Below the pieces are notes generated by a model, which had not been told where the DNA came from, did no database searches, and saw only the letters and a list, made by a program, of their open reading frames with translations. A DNA stretch of 64,000 nt from assembly GCF_002022505.1 (NCBI RefSeq), contig NZ_CP019781.1, forward strand, positions 372,001 to 436,000. Reading direction: 5' to 3'. Source of the DNA: Bartonella sp. WD16.2 (GTDB lineage: Bacteria > Pseudomonadota > Alphaproteobacteria > Rhizobiales > Rhizobiaceae). The position numbers were made by a program, and so were the translations under genes. Shown one piece after another: positions 20,249-33,360 of this stretch. Position 1 is the stretch's first letter, and each line of letters starts with the position of its first letter.

Positions 20249-22876
20249 TTAACTGAGCATACGGTTAATGATATCTGCTACATCACTTGACAATTCAGGT
20301 GCGGCTGCAATTGTTTTTAATGCAGTTTCAAGTTTTTGTTGTCGAATGGGTTCCCATTGTCGCCAAGAGCGCATAATTGTTAATAATCTCGAAGAAAGTT
20401 GTGGATTCTTTTTGTCAATTTCTAAAATGATTTGGCAAAGGAAATGATAAGCTGCTCCATCAACTCTATTGAAACCTGTTTGGTTTCCCGCTGCAAAGGC
20501 ACCAATCAGGGCACGAACTCGATTGGGATTATCCTGTGAAAAGAGCGGATGTTTCATGAGTTTTTGAACCTGATTAAGTGTTGCCTCTCCAGCAACCATC
20601 GCTTGAATAGAAAACCATTTATCCATAACCAAAGGATCATGACGATACCGGTTTTCAAAATCATTTAAGGCGTCTTGTGCTTGTTTACTTTCATTAAAGC
20701 GTTGCACTAAAATCGTTATACTGGCCATGCGGTCAGTCATGTTATCAGCCATTGTATATTGTGTGGCAGTACGGTCTGGTTTGTTTTCTGCAATAGAAAG
20801 ATAGTCTAATATAATATTGCGTAATGCTCGTTTTCCAATTTGTGCAGTGTTTGGTGAGTAGGGCTCTTTTATCTCCATCTGCGTATAGATTTTTGTTAAG
20901 AGTTTTTGATGAGTATGTGCGATAGAAGCTAGAAATTGATTATGCACGTTATGAATACGATCTGGATCGACATTTTCAGCGAGTGTGCGTGCAAGTTCAA
21001 TTTCGCTAGGTAAGCTTAAGCAAAATGCACGAAATTCAGGTTCAAGATTTTCATCTTTAACGATAATTTCGATGAGTTCTAACAAATTAGAGGGCATGCC
21101 ACTCTTTTCTAGCGTTTTATCTTTAATCACTTGAATAAGGGCTTGCGTTATCAAGTGGTTGAGTGATTGCCAGCGATTAATTTGATTACTATCATTTTTA
21201 GCAAGAAAAATCAGTTCGTCTTCATTGAATGGGGTTTGTAAAGTGATAGGGGCAGAAAAATTTCTGAGAAGTGATAAAACAGGCTTTTCACGCAATCCTT
21301 TTAATGTAAAGGTCTGAGTTTCCTGAGACAGCATCATAACATCTGCTTGAATATTTGCATCAGATTCATAAGTTAACGCTTCTCCTTTATGCCCCAGTAA
21401 GCCAAAGGCGATAGGAATGAACATAGGTTTTTTTTCATTTTGTTGTGGTGTTACTGGAATATGTTGCTTCGCATGAATTGTTAAAATGCCATCATTATAA
21501 TGACTATCGATTTTCACATTGGGCGTACCAGCTTGTTCATACCACAACATAAATTGTGAAAAATCTCTACCAGAGACTTCAGCAAAACAAGCGATAAAAT
21601 CCTCAATGATGCATGCTTGTCCATCATGGCGTTGAAAATAGAGATCCATACCTTTACGAAACAGAGTAGGGCCTAAAATAGTATGCACCATGCGGACTAC
21701 TTCCGCTCCTTTTTCATAGATAGTTGTAGTATAAAAATTGTTGATTTGACTATATTGACGAGGTCGTACAGGGTGAGCTAGTGGACCAGCATCTTCAGAA
21801 AATTGTGTAGCTTTCAGAGTTTTTATGTTTTCAATTCGCTGTAGACTGCGTACATTTTGGTCTGCAGAAAATTCTTGATCACGATAAACAGTTAATCCTT
21901 CTTTTAAACAGAGCTGGAACCAATCACGACATGTGATACGGTTTCCGGTCCAGTTGTGGAAATATTCATGTGCAATAACACGTTCAACATTTTTGTAATC
22001 ATGGTCAGTTGCTGTTTCATGATCTGCAAGAACATATTTATCATTAAAAATATTTAATCCTTTGTTTTCCATTGCACCCATATTGAAATCTGAGACAGCA
22101 ACAATATTGAAAACATCAAGATCATATTCGCGTCCAAAACACTGTTCATCCCAACGCATAGAGCGCTTTAGTGCGTCCATCGCATAGATTGCTCGTTTTG
22201 TTTTTCCTTTTTCTACATAGATGCCAAGTTTGACACGCCGCCCAGATACGGTGGTAAAATGATCTTCTAACTCATCAAGATCTCCACCAACTAGAGCAAA
22301 GAGGTAGGATGGTTTCGGATAAGGGTCTTTCCAAATAGAAAAGTGGCGGTTGTTATCAAGGGTTCCTGTTTCAACAAGATTACCATTAGAAAGCAAGATA
22401 GGAATTGTGTGAGAATCTGCTTCAATTCTTACTGTATAAATGGAAAGAACATCTGGGCGGTCATAAAAATAGGTAATACGGCGAAAACCTTCCGCTTCAC
22501 ACTGTGTGCAATAAACACCGTTTGAAAGGTAAAGGCCCATGAGTTTACGGTTATTTTCAGGGTTTAATTCTGTAACCAATTGCAATGTGAAAGGAGAAGT
22601 AGGTGGAGTTGTAATTTCCAGATATGAAGGGGTGTTTTTGTAAGAATTTTCAGTTAATTTTTCACCATTTATAGCAACAGAAATTAATGTAAGTTCGTCA
22701 CCAGAAAGTACCAAAGGTGTTAATTTTTTTGTATTTTTACGAGGCTCAATCGATAATGTTGCTGTAACACGGGTTTTTGTTGGTTCCAAGCAAAAATCAA
22801 GCTGTGTTTTGGGTATAGCATAAGGTGTGGGCTGATAGTCTTCCAAATGATAAGTGGGAATAGTTGGTTGTTTCAT
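20249..22876 (-). CDS. pepN: Aminopeptidase N
   Basis: M1-family zinc aminopeptidase of 875 residues that trims N-terminal residues from peptides in the cytoplasm. Visible are the substrate-binding motif GAMENKGLN, the zinc motif HEYFHNW with the third ligand Glu in LKEGLTVYRDQEFS, and the all-helical C-terminal domains. No signal peptide is present. The gene stands alone with an SD-like AAGGAAAA before the ATG. Confidence 0.95.
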   Translation of the reverse strand: MKQPTIPTYHLEDYQPTPYAIPKTQLDFCLEPTKTRVTATLSIEPRKNTKKLTPLVLSGDELTLISVAINGEKLTENSYKNTPSYLEITTPPTSPFTLQLVTELNPENNRKLMGLYLSNGVYCTQCEAEGFRRITYFYDRPDVLSIYTVRIEADSHTIPILLSNGNLVETGTLDNNRHFSIWKDPYPKPSYLFALVGGDLDELEDHFTTVSGRRVKLGIYVEKGKTKRAIYAMDALKRSMRWDEQCFGREYDLDVFNIVAVSDFNMGAMENKGLNIFNDKYVLADHETATDHDYKNVERVIAHEYFHNWTGNRITCRDWFQLCLKEGLTVYRDQEFSADQNVRSLQRIENIKTLKATQFSEDAGPLAHPVRPRQYSQINNFYTTTIYEKGAEVVRMVHTILGPTLFRKGMDLYFQRHDGQACIIEDFIACFAEVSGRDFSQFMLWYEQAGTPNVKIDSHYNDGILTIHAKQHIPVTPQQNEKKPMFIPIAFGLLGHKGEALTYESDANIQADVMMLSQETQTFTLKGLREKPVLSLLRNFSAPITLQTPFNEDELIFLAKNDSNQINRWQSLNHLITQALIQVIKDKTLEKSGMPSNLLELIEIIVKDENLEPEFRAFCLSLPSEIELARTLAENVDPDRIHNVHNQFLASIAHTHQKLLTKIYTQMEIKEPYSPNTAQIGKRALRNIILDYLSIAENKPDRTATQYTMADNMTDRMASITILVQRFNESKQAQDALNDFENRYRHDPLVMDKWFSIQAMVAGEATLNQVQKLMKHPLFSQDNPNRVRALIGAFAAGNQTGFNRVDGAAYHFLCQIILEIDKKNPQLSSRLLTIMRSWRQWEPIRQQKLETALKTIAAAPELSSDVADIINRMLS

Positions 22877-22950
22877 AATTTTTTCCTTATTGTATTTGGG
22901 AATGTGAATAATTAAGCGTTTGTATTTTCAGAAGAAGGAAGATCGATGAG

Positions 22951-23781
22951 TTATAAAAGATTATTAAGACGGTCTTTTACTTCTAGAAAATCCATCCATG
23001 TAAGTTTTTTTTGACTAGGGGTTCGTAAAAGATAAGCAGGATGAAAAGTTGGCATAACAGGTATTTTAATGTTATTTGCACTCTCATAGATGTGCCATTT
23101 TCCCCTTATGCGGATAATTCCACTTTGAGCCCCTGTAAGAAATTGTGCAGCAGTTCCTCCTAGCGCAATAAGAACACGAGGATTAGCCAACTGAATTTGC
23201 CGTTCAATAAAGGGGCGGCATAATGCGACTTCTCTTGGTGTTGGTGTGCGGTTTCCAGGTGGACGCCATGGAACAGTGTTTGCTATGTAAACATTTTTTC
23301 TAGTTAGGCCAATAGATGCCAATATTTTGTTAAGTAACATTCCTGCTTTTCCAACGAACGGAAGTCCTTGTATATCTTCGTCTCGTCCTGGTGCTTCTCC
23401 TATAAGCATAAGTGGACTTCCTGCTGTTCCATCTGAAAAACAGGTGTTTTTAGCTGTCAGTTTTAATGAGCAACCATTAAAAGCGAGGAGGGCAGATTTT
23501 AATTCGTCAAGTGTTTGAGCACTATTTGCCATCTCTATGGCTGAAAGCGTGTTATGTGTTTTATTGTCAAGGTTATGCGGTGGCTTGTTATGCAGTTTTA
23601 TAGGCTGTGAAGTTTGTTTATGATGGATAATGTCAATTGCTTGTTTTGATTTTTGCTCTAAAATGACAGATTGGCTAAAACGGTCAATTGGCGTATCATT
23701 AAGCGCAGCATCTACACCACTTTCTTTATAAAAGCTTAATAATTCTTCATATGAGATTAAACATTGAGTTTGTTCTGACAT
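22951..23781 (-). CDS. Family 4 uracil-DNA glycosylase
   Basis: Iron-sulfur uracil-DNA glycosylase (UDGa type) that removes uracil from DNA. Motifs: GEAPGRDEDIQGLPFVGKAG (motif 1 and substrate loop), NTVPWRPPGNRTPTP, and HPAYLLR (motif 2). Cysteines that can ligate the 4Fe-4S cluster are seen at CSLKLTAKNTC and in the second half. An N-terminal extension of about 90 residues is low in complexity and typical of rhizobial members. There is a second, different glycosylase at 43844-44512. Confidence 0.9.
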   Translation of the reverse strand: MSEQTQCLISYEELLSFYKESGVDAALNDTPIDRFSQSVILEQKSKQAIDIIHHKQTSQPIKLHNKPPHNLDNKTHNTLSAIEMANSAQTLDELKSALLAFNGCSLKLTAKNTCFSDGTAGSPLMLIGEAPGRDEDIQGLPFVGKAGMLLNKILASIGLTRKNVYIANTVPWRPPGNRTPTPREVALCRPFIERQIQLANPRVLIALGGTAAQFLTGAQSGIIRIRGKWHIYESANNIKIPVMPTFHPAYLLRTPSQKKLTWMDFLEVKDRLNNLL

Positions 23782-24214
23782 TTTGCTTTTTTATTTGTAA
23801 CCAATCCATTAATGGATAAACTAAGCAGAATTATTCTTCAAGCTTTATAATGTATTTTATTACGAATAAAAGTATAGTACATACTGTTCGATGATTTCTT
23901 AAAGACCGGTCTTAATGAAATTATAAGATTCAATAACTGAAGTTCATAGTTTTTTCGGTGTGCAAACGGCTGGGATTTTTATCTTGTGATTCTATTTGAC
24001 ACAGGTTTTCTGTATGATTTATGCGATATGCAAGATATAAGGGTATAATTTATATTTTGTTTTTCTAAGTAAGTGGTAGATTATCTCAATGTATTTATAC
24101 GTTTTTAGTATCATGCGATTACTCTAAACCAGTTTATTTTGTTCCATTATAGGCATATTTCACGTAAAAAAAGATTAAAACAATTTTTAAAAAAATGGAA
24201 TTGGTGTTAAAATT
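23782..24214. other. Interval between thiD and the uracil-DNA glycosylase gene
   Basis: About 430 bases without a gene, carrying the promoter of the glycosylase gene and the end of the thi operon. A perfect 12-base palindrome, AAGACCGGTCTT, lies at 23902-23913, about 120 bases upstream of the glycosylase start. It could be a regulator site; I cannot name one. Confidence 0.4.
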
Positions 24215-24973
24215 TTAACGATCTTTTTGAGAATGGTTTGAAAGTAATGTATAAAGATACTCTTTTGATTTTTTTACAGCTGTCGTTATAGATTTGTTGA
24301 ATGCCAAATGCGCGGTAATGGCACTTGAAAGGATGCAACCTGTTCCACGCATTTCTCCTTTTAAACGTGGGGCGGAAATATTTGTTACTTGGGTTTTATC
24401 AATTAAAATGTCAGTTGCAAGGGTGCCGTCCGCATGTCCACCTTTTATCAATATATGGCGTGGACCAAATGAAAGAAGTTTTTTGGCTTGTTGTATTGCT
24501 TCTTCACAATTAGAAGCCAGTGGATTTTGGCTAAGAAAAGCTAATTCTTCCATATTAGGTGTTAAAAGTTCAATATGAGGAAGCAGTTTATTAAGCATAA
24601 TTTCTGTAGTTTTTTCTGTTGTAAGTTTTCCTCCTGATGAGGCAGTGAGAACAGGATCAAAAACAACAGGAATATGGGAATAATCTTCTAATACATTGCA
24701 GATTGCCATTATAATTTCTTGAGTACCTGTCATCCCGATTTTGATTGCACGTATAGGGTTGGCTTCTAGGGCTACTCGCATTTGTGCGCCAACAAATTCT
24801 CCACTCATAGGAACAATTTTAGCAACGTGGTTGTCGTCTTGCACATTAACACAGGTGATTGCTAAATTTGCTTTTGTTTGTAAAAATGCAGCTGTCTCTA
24901 TATCGCGAACAATGCCAGCACCACCTGTTGGATCAGTACCAGCAACAATAAGAATAGAAGGAATTAACGCCAT
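24215..24973 (-). CDS. thiD: Hydroxymethylpyrimidine/phosphomethylpyrimidine kinase ThiD
   Basis: Phosphorylates HMP and HMP-P in the pyrimidine branch of thiamine synthesis. The ribokinase-like fold shows AGTDPTGGAGIVRDI near the N-terminus, FDPVLTASSGG, LLTPNMEEL, ILIKGGH and the C-terminal anion-hole motif GTGCILSSAI. I choose the ATG at 24973 (MALIPSILIVAG), giving 252 residues; an upstream ATG at 24994 adds seven poorly conserved residues. The start overlaps the end of thiE by 10 bases, making it the last gene of the thi operon. Confidence 0.93.
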   Translation of the reverse strand: MALIPSILIVAGTDPTGGAGIVRDIETAAFLQTKANLAITCVNVQDDNHVAKIVPMSGEFVGAQMRVALEANPIRAIKIGMTGTQEIIMAICNVLEDYSHIPVVFDPVLTASSGGKLTTEKTTEIMLNKLLPHIELLTPNMEELAFLSQNPLASNCEEAIQQAKKLLSFGPRHILIKGGHADGTLATDILIDKTQVTNISAPRLKGEMRGTGCILSSAITAHLAFNKSITTAVKKSKEYLYTLLSNHSQKDR

Positions 24974-25568
24974 TTTTGAGTCACTTTTATCCACTGTTGG
25001 GTACGCTCTTCTGGTTTTTTATGTAAAATAATATCGGTTACAACAGCAACACTATTAGCCCCTGCTTCCAAAACACCAGTAGCGCGTTCTGGTGTTAAAC
25101 CGCCAATGCCAACTAAAGGTAAAGCACCAATCCGTTTCTTCCATTGTTTGATTTTTTCTAATCCTTGCGGAGCCCATTTCATTTTTTTAAGATTGTCGGA
25201 TAAATAGGACCAAGTGCAATATATTCAGGAGAAACAGACATACTAATATCCAATTCATGTTCATCATGAGTACTAAGACCAAATTTGATACCATTTTTAC
25301 GGATTGCAGGAATATCAGCGTTGCATAAATCTTCTTGTCCAAGATGAATAAAATCGCACTTTTCATCGATTGCTATTTTCCAATAATCATTAATGACTAA
25401 TTGTGCTCCAAATTTATCGCATATATTTTTTGCTCGTTTTATATGGTGGTTTATTATTTCTATATTTTTGTTTTTCATACGTAATTGTATCAATTTTATC
25501 CCGAGAGGAACCAAACGTTCAACCCAATCGGCATTGTCAACGATGAGATAAAATGGATCAAGTTTCAT
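24964..25568 (-). pseudogene. thiE: Thiamine phosphate synthase thiE, split by a frameshift
   Basis: ThiE joins HMP-PP and thiazole phosphate to make thiamine phosphate. The gene is in two pieces. The first (25568-25179, 129 codons) runs to YIALGPIYPTILKK and stops; the second (25182-24964, 72 codons) continues MKWAPQGLEK and contains LVGIGGLTPE and ANSVAVVTDI. Together they give the usual length of about 200 residues. The break is at an A7 run on the coding strand (25183-25189); an eighth A would restore ...LKKMKWAPQG exactly. The stop of piece one overlaps an ATG of piece two (ATGA), so a coupled restart giving two half-proteins is conceivable. A sequencing undercall is also possible. Confidence 0.88.
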
Positions 25569-26338
25569 GAAAATACTGCTTGTCCAATAACTGGTGTTGA
25601 AGGCACAGCTACGTTACGTGCTTCAAGAATTCCTGCTTTATAACCCATACGTCCTGCCTTAATAGCTTGAGAAAATGCTTCAGCCATTAATACAGGATCA
25701 CCTGCTTTGGCAACAGCAGTGTTGAGCAATACTGCATCATAGCCAAGTTCCATAGCAATAGCGGCGTGCGATGGTCGTCCGATACCTGCATCAATAACAA
25801 GAGTAAGATCAGGCAAGTAAGCACGGATAGAACGCAACCCGTCAGTGTTACAGGGGCCTTTAGCAGATCCAATAGGAGCACACCAAGGCATAATGACACG
25901 GCAGCCAGCTTCTAAGAGTTTTTCAGCTACAATGAGATCATCTGTTGTATAGGCAAAAATTTGAAATCCTTCACTATTTAGAATTTTTGCTGCTTCGACT
26001 AAGGCAAAAACATTTGGCTGTAATGTATCCGAATTACCGGTAACTTCGAGCTTAATCCAAGGTGTTTTAAAGAGATCTCGTGCTAATTGGGCTGTGGTAA
26101 CAGCTTCTTTGACGGTGTAACAACCAGCAGTATTAGGAAGTATTGTTACATTAAGTTCTTTTAGAAACTGCCAAAATTGTCCACCTTGTTTTCCGCCTGC
26201 AGTTTCTCGACGTAATGAAACTGTCACAATTTCTGTGTCAGATTTACGAATGGCTTCACGAAGGATTGCTGGTGAAGGATATCGAGCTGTTCCCAGTAAA
26301 AGGCGGGAAGAAAACTGAGATCCATAAAAATTCAACAT
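25565..26338 (-). CDS. thiG: Thiazole synthase ThiG
   Basis: Forms the thiazole phosphate ring from deoxyxylulose phosphate, dehydroglycine and ThiS thiocarboxylate. The 257-residue TIM barrel has the Schiff-base lysine region [38 protein letters not shown] in pieces, and the phosphate-binding [13 protein letters not shown]. It overlaps thiE by ATGA and follows thiS after 4 bases. Confidence 0.95.
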   Translation of the reverse strand: MLNFYGSQFSSRLLLGTARYPSPAILREAIRKSDTEIVTVSLRRETAGGKQGGQFWQFLKELNVTILPNTAGCYTVKEAVTTAQLARDLFKTPWIKLEVTGNSDTLQPNVFALVEAAKILNSEGFQIFAYTTDDLIVAEKLLEAGCRVIMPWCAPIGSAKGPCNTDGLRSIRAYLPDLTLVIDAGIGRPSHAAIAMELGYDAVLLNTAVAKAGDPVLMAEAFSQAIKAGRMGYKAGILEARNVAVPSTPVIGQAVFS

Positions 26339-26342
26339 AGTT

Positions 26343-26540
26343 TCAACCTCCTTGCATTGGACTTAGAATTTCAATTCTATCTCCTTCATGCAAAACAAAT
26401 TGATTTCGTGAATCTGCAGGAACAACTTCAGAATTTACAGCAGTTGCTAGCCAATTTCCTTCATAACCTAATTCTTCAAGAAGTAAATTGAGATAAGTTA
26501 CTTCTGTTTGGAGCATTTGACCATTGACAAATATTTGCAT
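26343..26540 (-). CDS. thiS: Sulfur carrier protein ThiS
   Basis: A 65-residue ubiquitin-like sulfur carrier ending in the required Gly-Gly (LSPMQGG), which is adenylated and thiocarboxylated before delivering sulfur to ThiG. It sits between thiO and thiG with gaps of 3 and 4 bases. No thiF is visible in the window, so adenylation must come from elsewhere. Confidence 0.93.
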   Translation of the reverse strand: MQIFVNGQMLQTEVTYLNLLLEELGYEGNWLATAVNSEVVPADSRNQFVLHEGDRIEILSPMQGG

Positions 26541-26543
26541 GCT

Positions 26544-30271
<3,728 letters not shown>

Positions 30272-30308
30272 AGTAAAAAAAACTGGCAATTTAAACTGCC
30301 AGTTTTTA
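30272..30308 (-). terminator. Rho-independent terminator of omp43
   Basis: A perfect 11-base stem (AAAAACTGGCA 30278-30288, TGCCAGTTTTT 30297-30307) with an 8-base loop lies 20 bases beyond the omp43 stop. Read on the minus strand it ends in TTTTTTTAC, a classic terminator. Confidence 0.9.
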
Positions 30309-30327
30309 AGAGCGTAATTATAAAATA

Positions 30328-31527
30328 TTAGAATGAGCGCTGGAAGCGAATCATAGCTTGCAAGGCATTTTTTCCATTTAAAGCAGCTGTATAACTTCTT
30401 TCAGAAGTACTTTTGTCAGTGAAACTACGATTGTCATTCCAAGAAACATAAGTTAATTCAGGCGTAATAGTAAAACCTGGAACCAATGTGTATGCAATAT
30501 TGACAGAAGTCGAGAGAGTTTTTGCAGCACTATAAGAAATTTGAGCATTTAAATTTGCTTTTGGTGTGATTTTATAGGTTGCACCAGTCCAAGCAGCCCA
30601 TTTTCCGCCCCAGTTTGCATAAATTGTAGTGTTTTCTCGTGATAATGTATTGTCATCACTTGCTGTGTAATAATCAAGGTTGTTTTTATAACCACCCATG
30701 ACCCAGAGGTTTAAATAGTCATTAACATTGAAGTCAACACGCATTTTACCTGCCCATTTTTTATAGTAAGCGTCATAAGCTGCAACTGTTGATACACCTC
30801 CCCATTCTTGGAAAAATTTCATACCCAAAAGAATATGTGGAGTGTAGCCTTTTATATGCTTACTTGGAGCATCAATAACATCGGTAATTGAACCATTTTT
30901 ATCAACATAGTAATAACTATTTAAGGGAGAAGGGCCTGAAGCATTACCTGACTCAGCACCAATAATAGCAGAAAAGCCAGTGCTGCTGTTGAAAGTATAA
31001 GAAATAACATTGGTACGTGTATTTCCTGCTGGTGCTATAAGGTCATCATTGATGACGTTACCATAAAAACCAGTCCAATGATTAAAAATTGTATCATCAA
31101 GACCTATACGAAAACCACCAAGCTCAATGTAAGCGGAACGAAGCTGTCCACCACTTTTGTCTTTTCCACTGTTCCATTCTGAGCGGATCTCTGCACGTGA
31201 ACGAAGTGTTCCTAATTCGGTTTCGGAAGCAGTTTGAAAAATAAGGGTTAAGCGTGAAGCTACACGATAGGTTTTTTGATCATTATTTAAATCGGCATTA
31301 GTTTTTGCATCAATCTTCTCACCACTTTTGAAGTCAGCACGAACGTAACCTGATAAACGAATACATGTTTCTGTTCCAGGAATATAGAAATATCCTGGAC
31401 CATATGCATCACAAACACGGACATATTCTATAGGCTTTGATTCTGCAGTAATTGTTGAATCAGCTTGTGCACTAGAGATTTCTGCAAGAACTACCGCAGA
31501 GCCTAAAAGAAGAGCTTTACTATTCAT
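30328..31527 (-). CDS. omp43: Outer-membrane porin Omp43 (alphaproteobacterial porin family)
   Basis: A 399-residue beta-barrel porin with a signal peptide (MNSKALLLGSAVVLAEISSAQA, cleaved before DSTI), the porin family N-terminus YVRVCDAYGPGYFYIPGTETC with two cysteines, and a C-terminal Phe (MIRFQRSF) for outer-membrane insertion. It resembles Bartonella Omp43, reported to bind endothelial cells, and Brucella Omp2. SD GGAGA is 6 bases before the ATG and a strong terminator follows, as expected for a highly expressed single gene. Confidence 0.88.
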   Translation of the reverse strand: MNSKALLLGSAVVLAEISSAQADSTITAESKPIEYVRVCDAYGPGYFYIPGTETCIRLSGYVRADFKSGEKIDAKTNADLNNDQKTYRVASRLTLIFQTASETELGTLRSRAEIRSEWNSGKDKSGGQLRSAYIELGGFRIGLDDTIFNHWTGFYGNVINDDLIAPAGNTRTNVISYTFNSSTGFSAIIGAESGNASGPSPLNSYYYVDKNGSITDVIDAPSKHIKGYTPHILLGMKFFQEWGGVSTVAAYDAYYKKWAGKMRVDFNVNDYLNLWVMGGYKNNLDYYTASDDNTLSRENTTIYANWGGKWAAWTGATYKITPKANLNAQISYSAAKTLSTSVNIAYTLVPGFTITPELTYVSWNDNRSFTDKSTSERSYTAALNGKNALQAMIRFQRSF

Positions 31528-31823
31528 AATTAATCTCCAATTGAAGTTTAGTTTTTAAGGGTAAAATCATTGCAGTTTTTGAATTGATTAAGATAACGAT
31601 CTCAAAAGAGATTCGACCCCCTCATCAACTACAACATACTAGTCTTTGCTCGATATACATAACGCGAAATGGTTTTGTTAAAAGTTATCCATGTATTATT
31701 TAGGTTATTGTCGCAAAAATGTTACAATATATTTCCTTGAATGTTTATTTGTTAACTTTTTGTCTTAAGTAAGATGCAGAAAAAGCCAAAATTTTAAATT
31801 TTTTGAAAAAAATTGAAAATGTC
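31528..31823. other. Region between omp43 and tRNA-Ser
   Basis: Non-coding, about 300 bases. It must carry the omp43 promoter on the minus strand and a long leader; I could not settle on one -35/-10 pair. The two genes are divergent. Confidence 0.4.
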
Positions 31824-31852
31824 TTGAACTTTTTGTCGATACCGTTTATGCA
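31824..31852 (+). promoter_or_regulatory. Likely promoter of tRNA-Ser
   Basis: TTGAAC (31824-31829) and TATGCA (31847-31852) are separated by 17 bases and end 8 bases before the tRNA, a good housekeeping-sigma arrangement. Confidence 0.55.
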
Positions 31853-31860
31853 CCGATTTT

Positions 31861-31951
31861 GGAGAGGTGGCCGAGTGGTCGAAGGCGCTCCCCTGCTAAG
31901 GGAGTAGGGCTCAAAAGGCTCTCGAGAGTTCGAATCTCTTCCTCTCCGCCA
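31861..31951 (+). tRNA. tRNA-Ser, anticodon GCU
   Basis: A complete 91-base tRNA with encoded CCA. The acceptor arms GGAGAGG and CCTCTCC pair with discriminator G, the anticodon stem CTCCC/GGGAG encloses CTGCTAA (anticodon GCT in DNA), there is a long class II variable arm, and the T arm GAGAGTTCGAATCTC is intact. It reads AGC and AGU codons. The 3' end shows no integrated element. Confidence 0.97.
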
Positions 31952-32565
31952 GATTTAAAAATCACTAATAATTAAAGTTAGGGATTTTTGATCTTATTAG
32001 CTTATTTGTTGCTATCTTACTCTTTTTGAGATTTTTTGATTGTTTCTATTGTAAATTGTTTTCTACCAGTTGTCTTAGATTTAGATGAAGTAATGCCCTA
32101 ATATTCTCAATCTAGCCAAAAAGTGCTTTCATTTGTGAAATAGTAACTTTTGCATTGGTTTATGCGGTGTTATTCATTTTTTTCATCTCCTACGCTGATT
32201 TTTGATATTTGCCTAGTATAGGTTTTATCAGATAATTTACAAAAATTTTGCGTAATCAATTTTTTACCTCTTCTAATGATAAAGGCCTCATGTTAATTAG
32301 GATGGCTTCAAATATTATAATTTATTTATGTCAAATTGACAAAACAGCTATTTGAGATTAGCTCTTTTTTATCAGTTTTTATTATAAAATATTACTCTTT
32401 ACAAACAGATGTGGTGTCTTTTTTTAAGATAAGTTAGAAAGCTTTATGTTCTAAGTTTATTATGAAGCTCATAGCCATTAAAACATAAAAAAACAGTATA
32501 TTATGGGATTTGTGCTTTAATTTTTCCATTTAATCAAAGATATCAGAAAATACACTATTTCATAC
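31952..32565. other. Gene-free stretch after tRNA-Ser
   Basis: About 610 bases. AAAAATC (31957-31963) and GATTTTT (31983-31989) could form a weak terminator for the tRNA. The remainder has stops in all frames, with no integrase remnant and no repeat of the tRNA 3' end that I can see. Confidence 0.45.
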
Positions 32566-33360
32566 TTATAAGTAAGTTGCTGTCTGTGGTAATATAAAGG
32601 GAATGTCTGCTTTAGGTAATGTAGAAACGCTTAAAGGACAATGATAAACGTCACGCAAATTTTGCGTCGTTAAAACAAAGGAAACGTTTCCTTCACAATG
32701 AATTTTCCCCTGACTGAACAATATCATTTTATCTGCATAGCAGGCAGCCAGATTAAGATCATGTAAGACAGCAAGAACACCACCACCACAACGAGCAAAA
32801 TTTTGAGCGATATTCATAACAATGAGTTGATGTTGGATATCAAGGTTGGCAATGGGCTCATCTAATATTAGCCAACGAGGGGTTTTATTATAAACAGGTA
32901 TCCATACTTGGCAAAGTACACGGGCAAGTTGTACTCTAGCTTGTTCTCCACCTGATAATTCATGATAATATCGGTCACTATAATTAGCTAGACCAACACG
33001 TTCTAGAGCTTTTTTAGGTAAAATTTTCAATTCTGTTTTTGTTATATTATGTTGGTGAACAGAAAGGCCGAGTTTTACCACTTCATGAACTAAAAATGGA
33101 AAAGCTAGTGTTGTTGATTGTGGTAGAACTGCACGCATCATTGCCATTTTACAAGTTTTTGTCTTGGTAATATCGTGACCATTCAATGTTATTTTGCCTC
33201 TGTAGGGAATCTCTCCACTCAATGCTTTAATGAAAGTGCTTTTTCCAGATCCATTTGGACCAATAATAACAGTGAAAGTACCACTTTTAATTTGGAGATT
33301 AATGTGATCGATAATGTATGTTTTTCCACGTTGAATGCAAATGTTAATTGCTTCAATCAT
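32566..33360 (-). CDS. hmuV: Heme ABC transporter ATP-binding protein HmuV
   Basis: Energy-supplying subunit of the heme importer. Motifs: Walker A GPNGSGKSTF, Q loop region VLPQSTTLAF, signature LSGGEQARVQLARVL, Walker B WLILDEP and the switch His in AVLHDLNLAA. I start at the ATG at 33360 (MIEAINICIQ), which overlaps the hutC stop as ATGA; the longer frame from 33396 is unlikely. 264 residues. Confidence 0.94.
   Translation of the reverse strand: MIEAINICIQRGKTYIIDHINLQIKSGTFTVIIGPNGSGKSTFIKALSGEIPYRGKITLNGHDITKTKTCKMAMMRAVLPQSTTLAFPFLVHEVVKLGLSVHQHNITKTELKILPKKALERVGLANYSDRYYHELSGGEQARVQLARVLCQVWIPVYNKTPRWLILDEPIANLDIQHQLIVMNIAQNFARCGGGVLAVLHDLNLAACYADKMILFSQGKIHCEGNVSFVLTTQNLRDVYHCPLSVSTLPKADIPFILPQTATYL

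Noticed and set aside
23882..23915. LexA box before the family 4 glycosylase gene
   Set aside because: GTTC occurs once near 23886 but the second GTTC at the required spacing is missing.
24973..24994. Upstream start for thiD
   Set aside because: The added residues (MDKSDSK) are not family-like and would deepen the overlap with thiE; ATG at 24973 fits better.
31952..32565. Integrated element at tRNA-Ser
   Set aside because: No integrase, no repeat of the tRNA end and no foreign genes in the flank.
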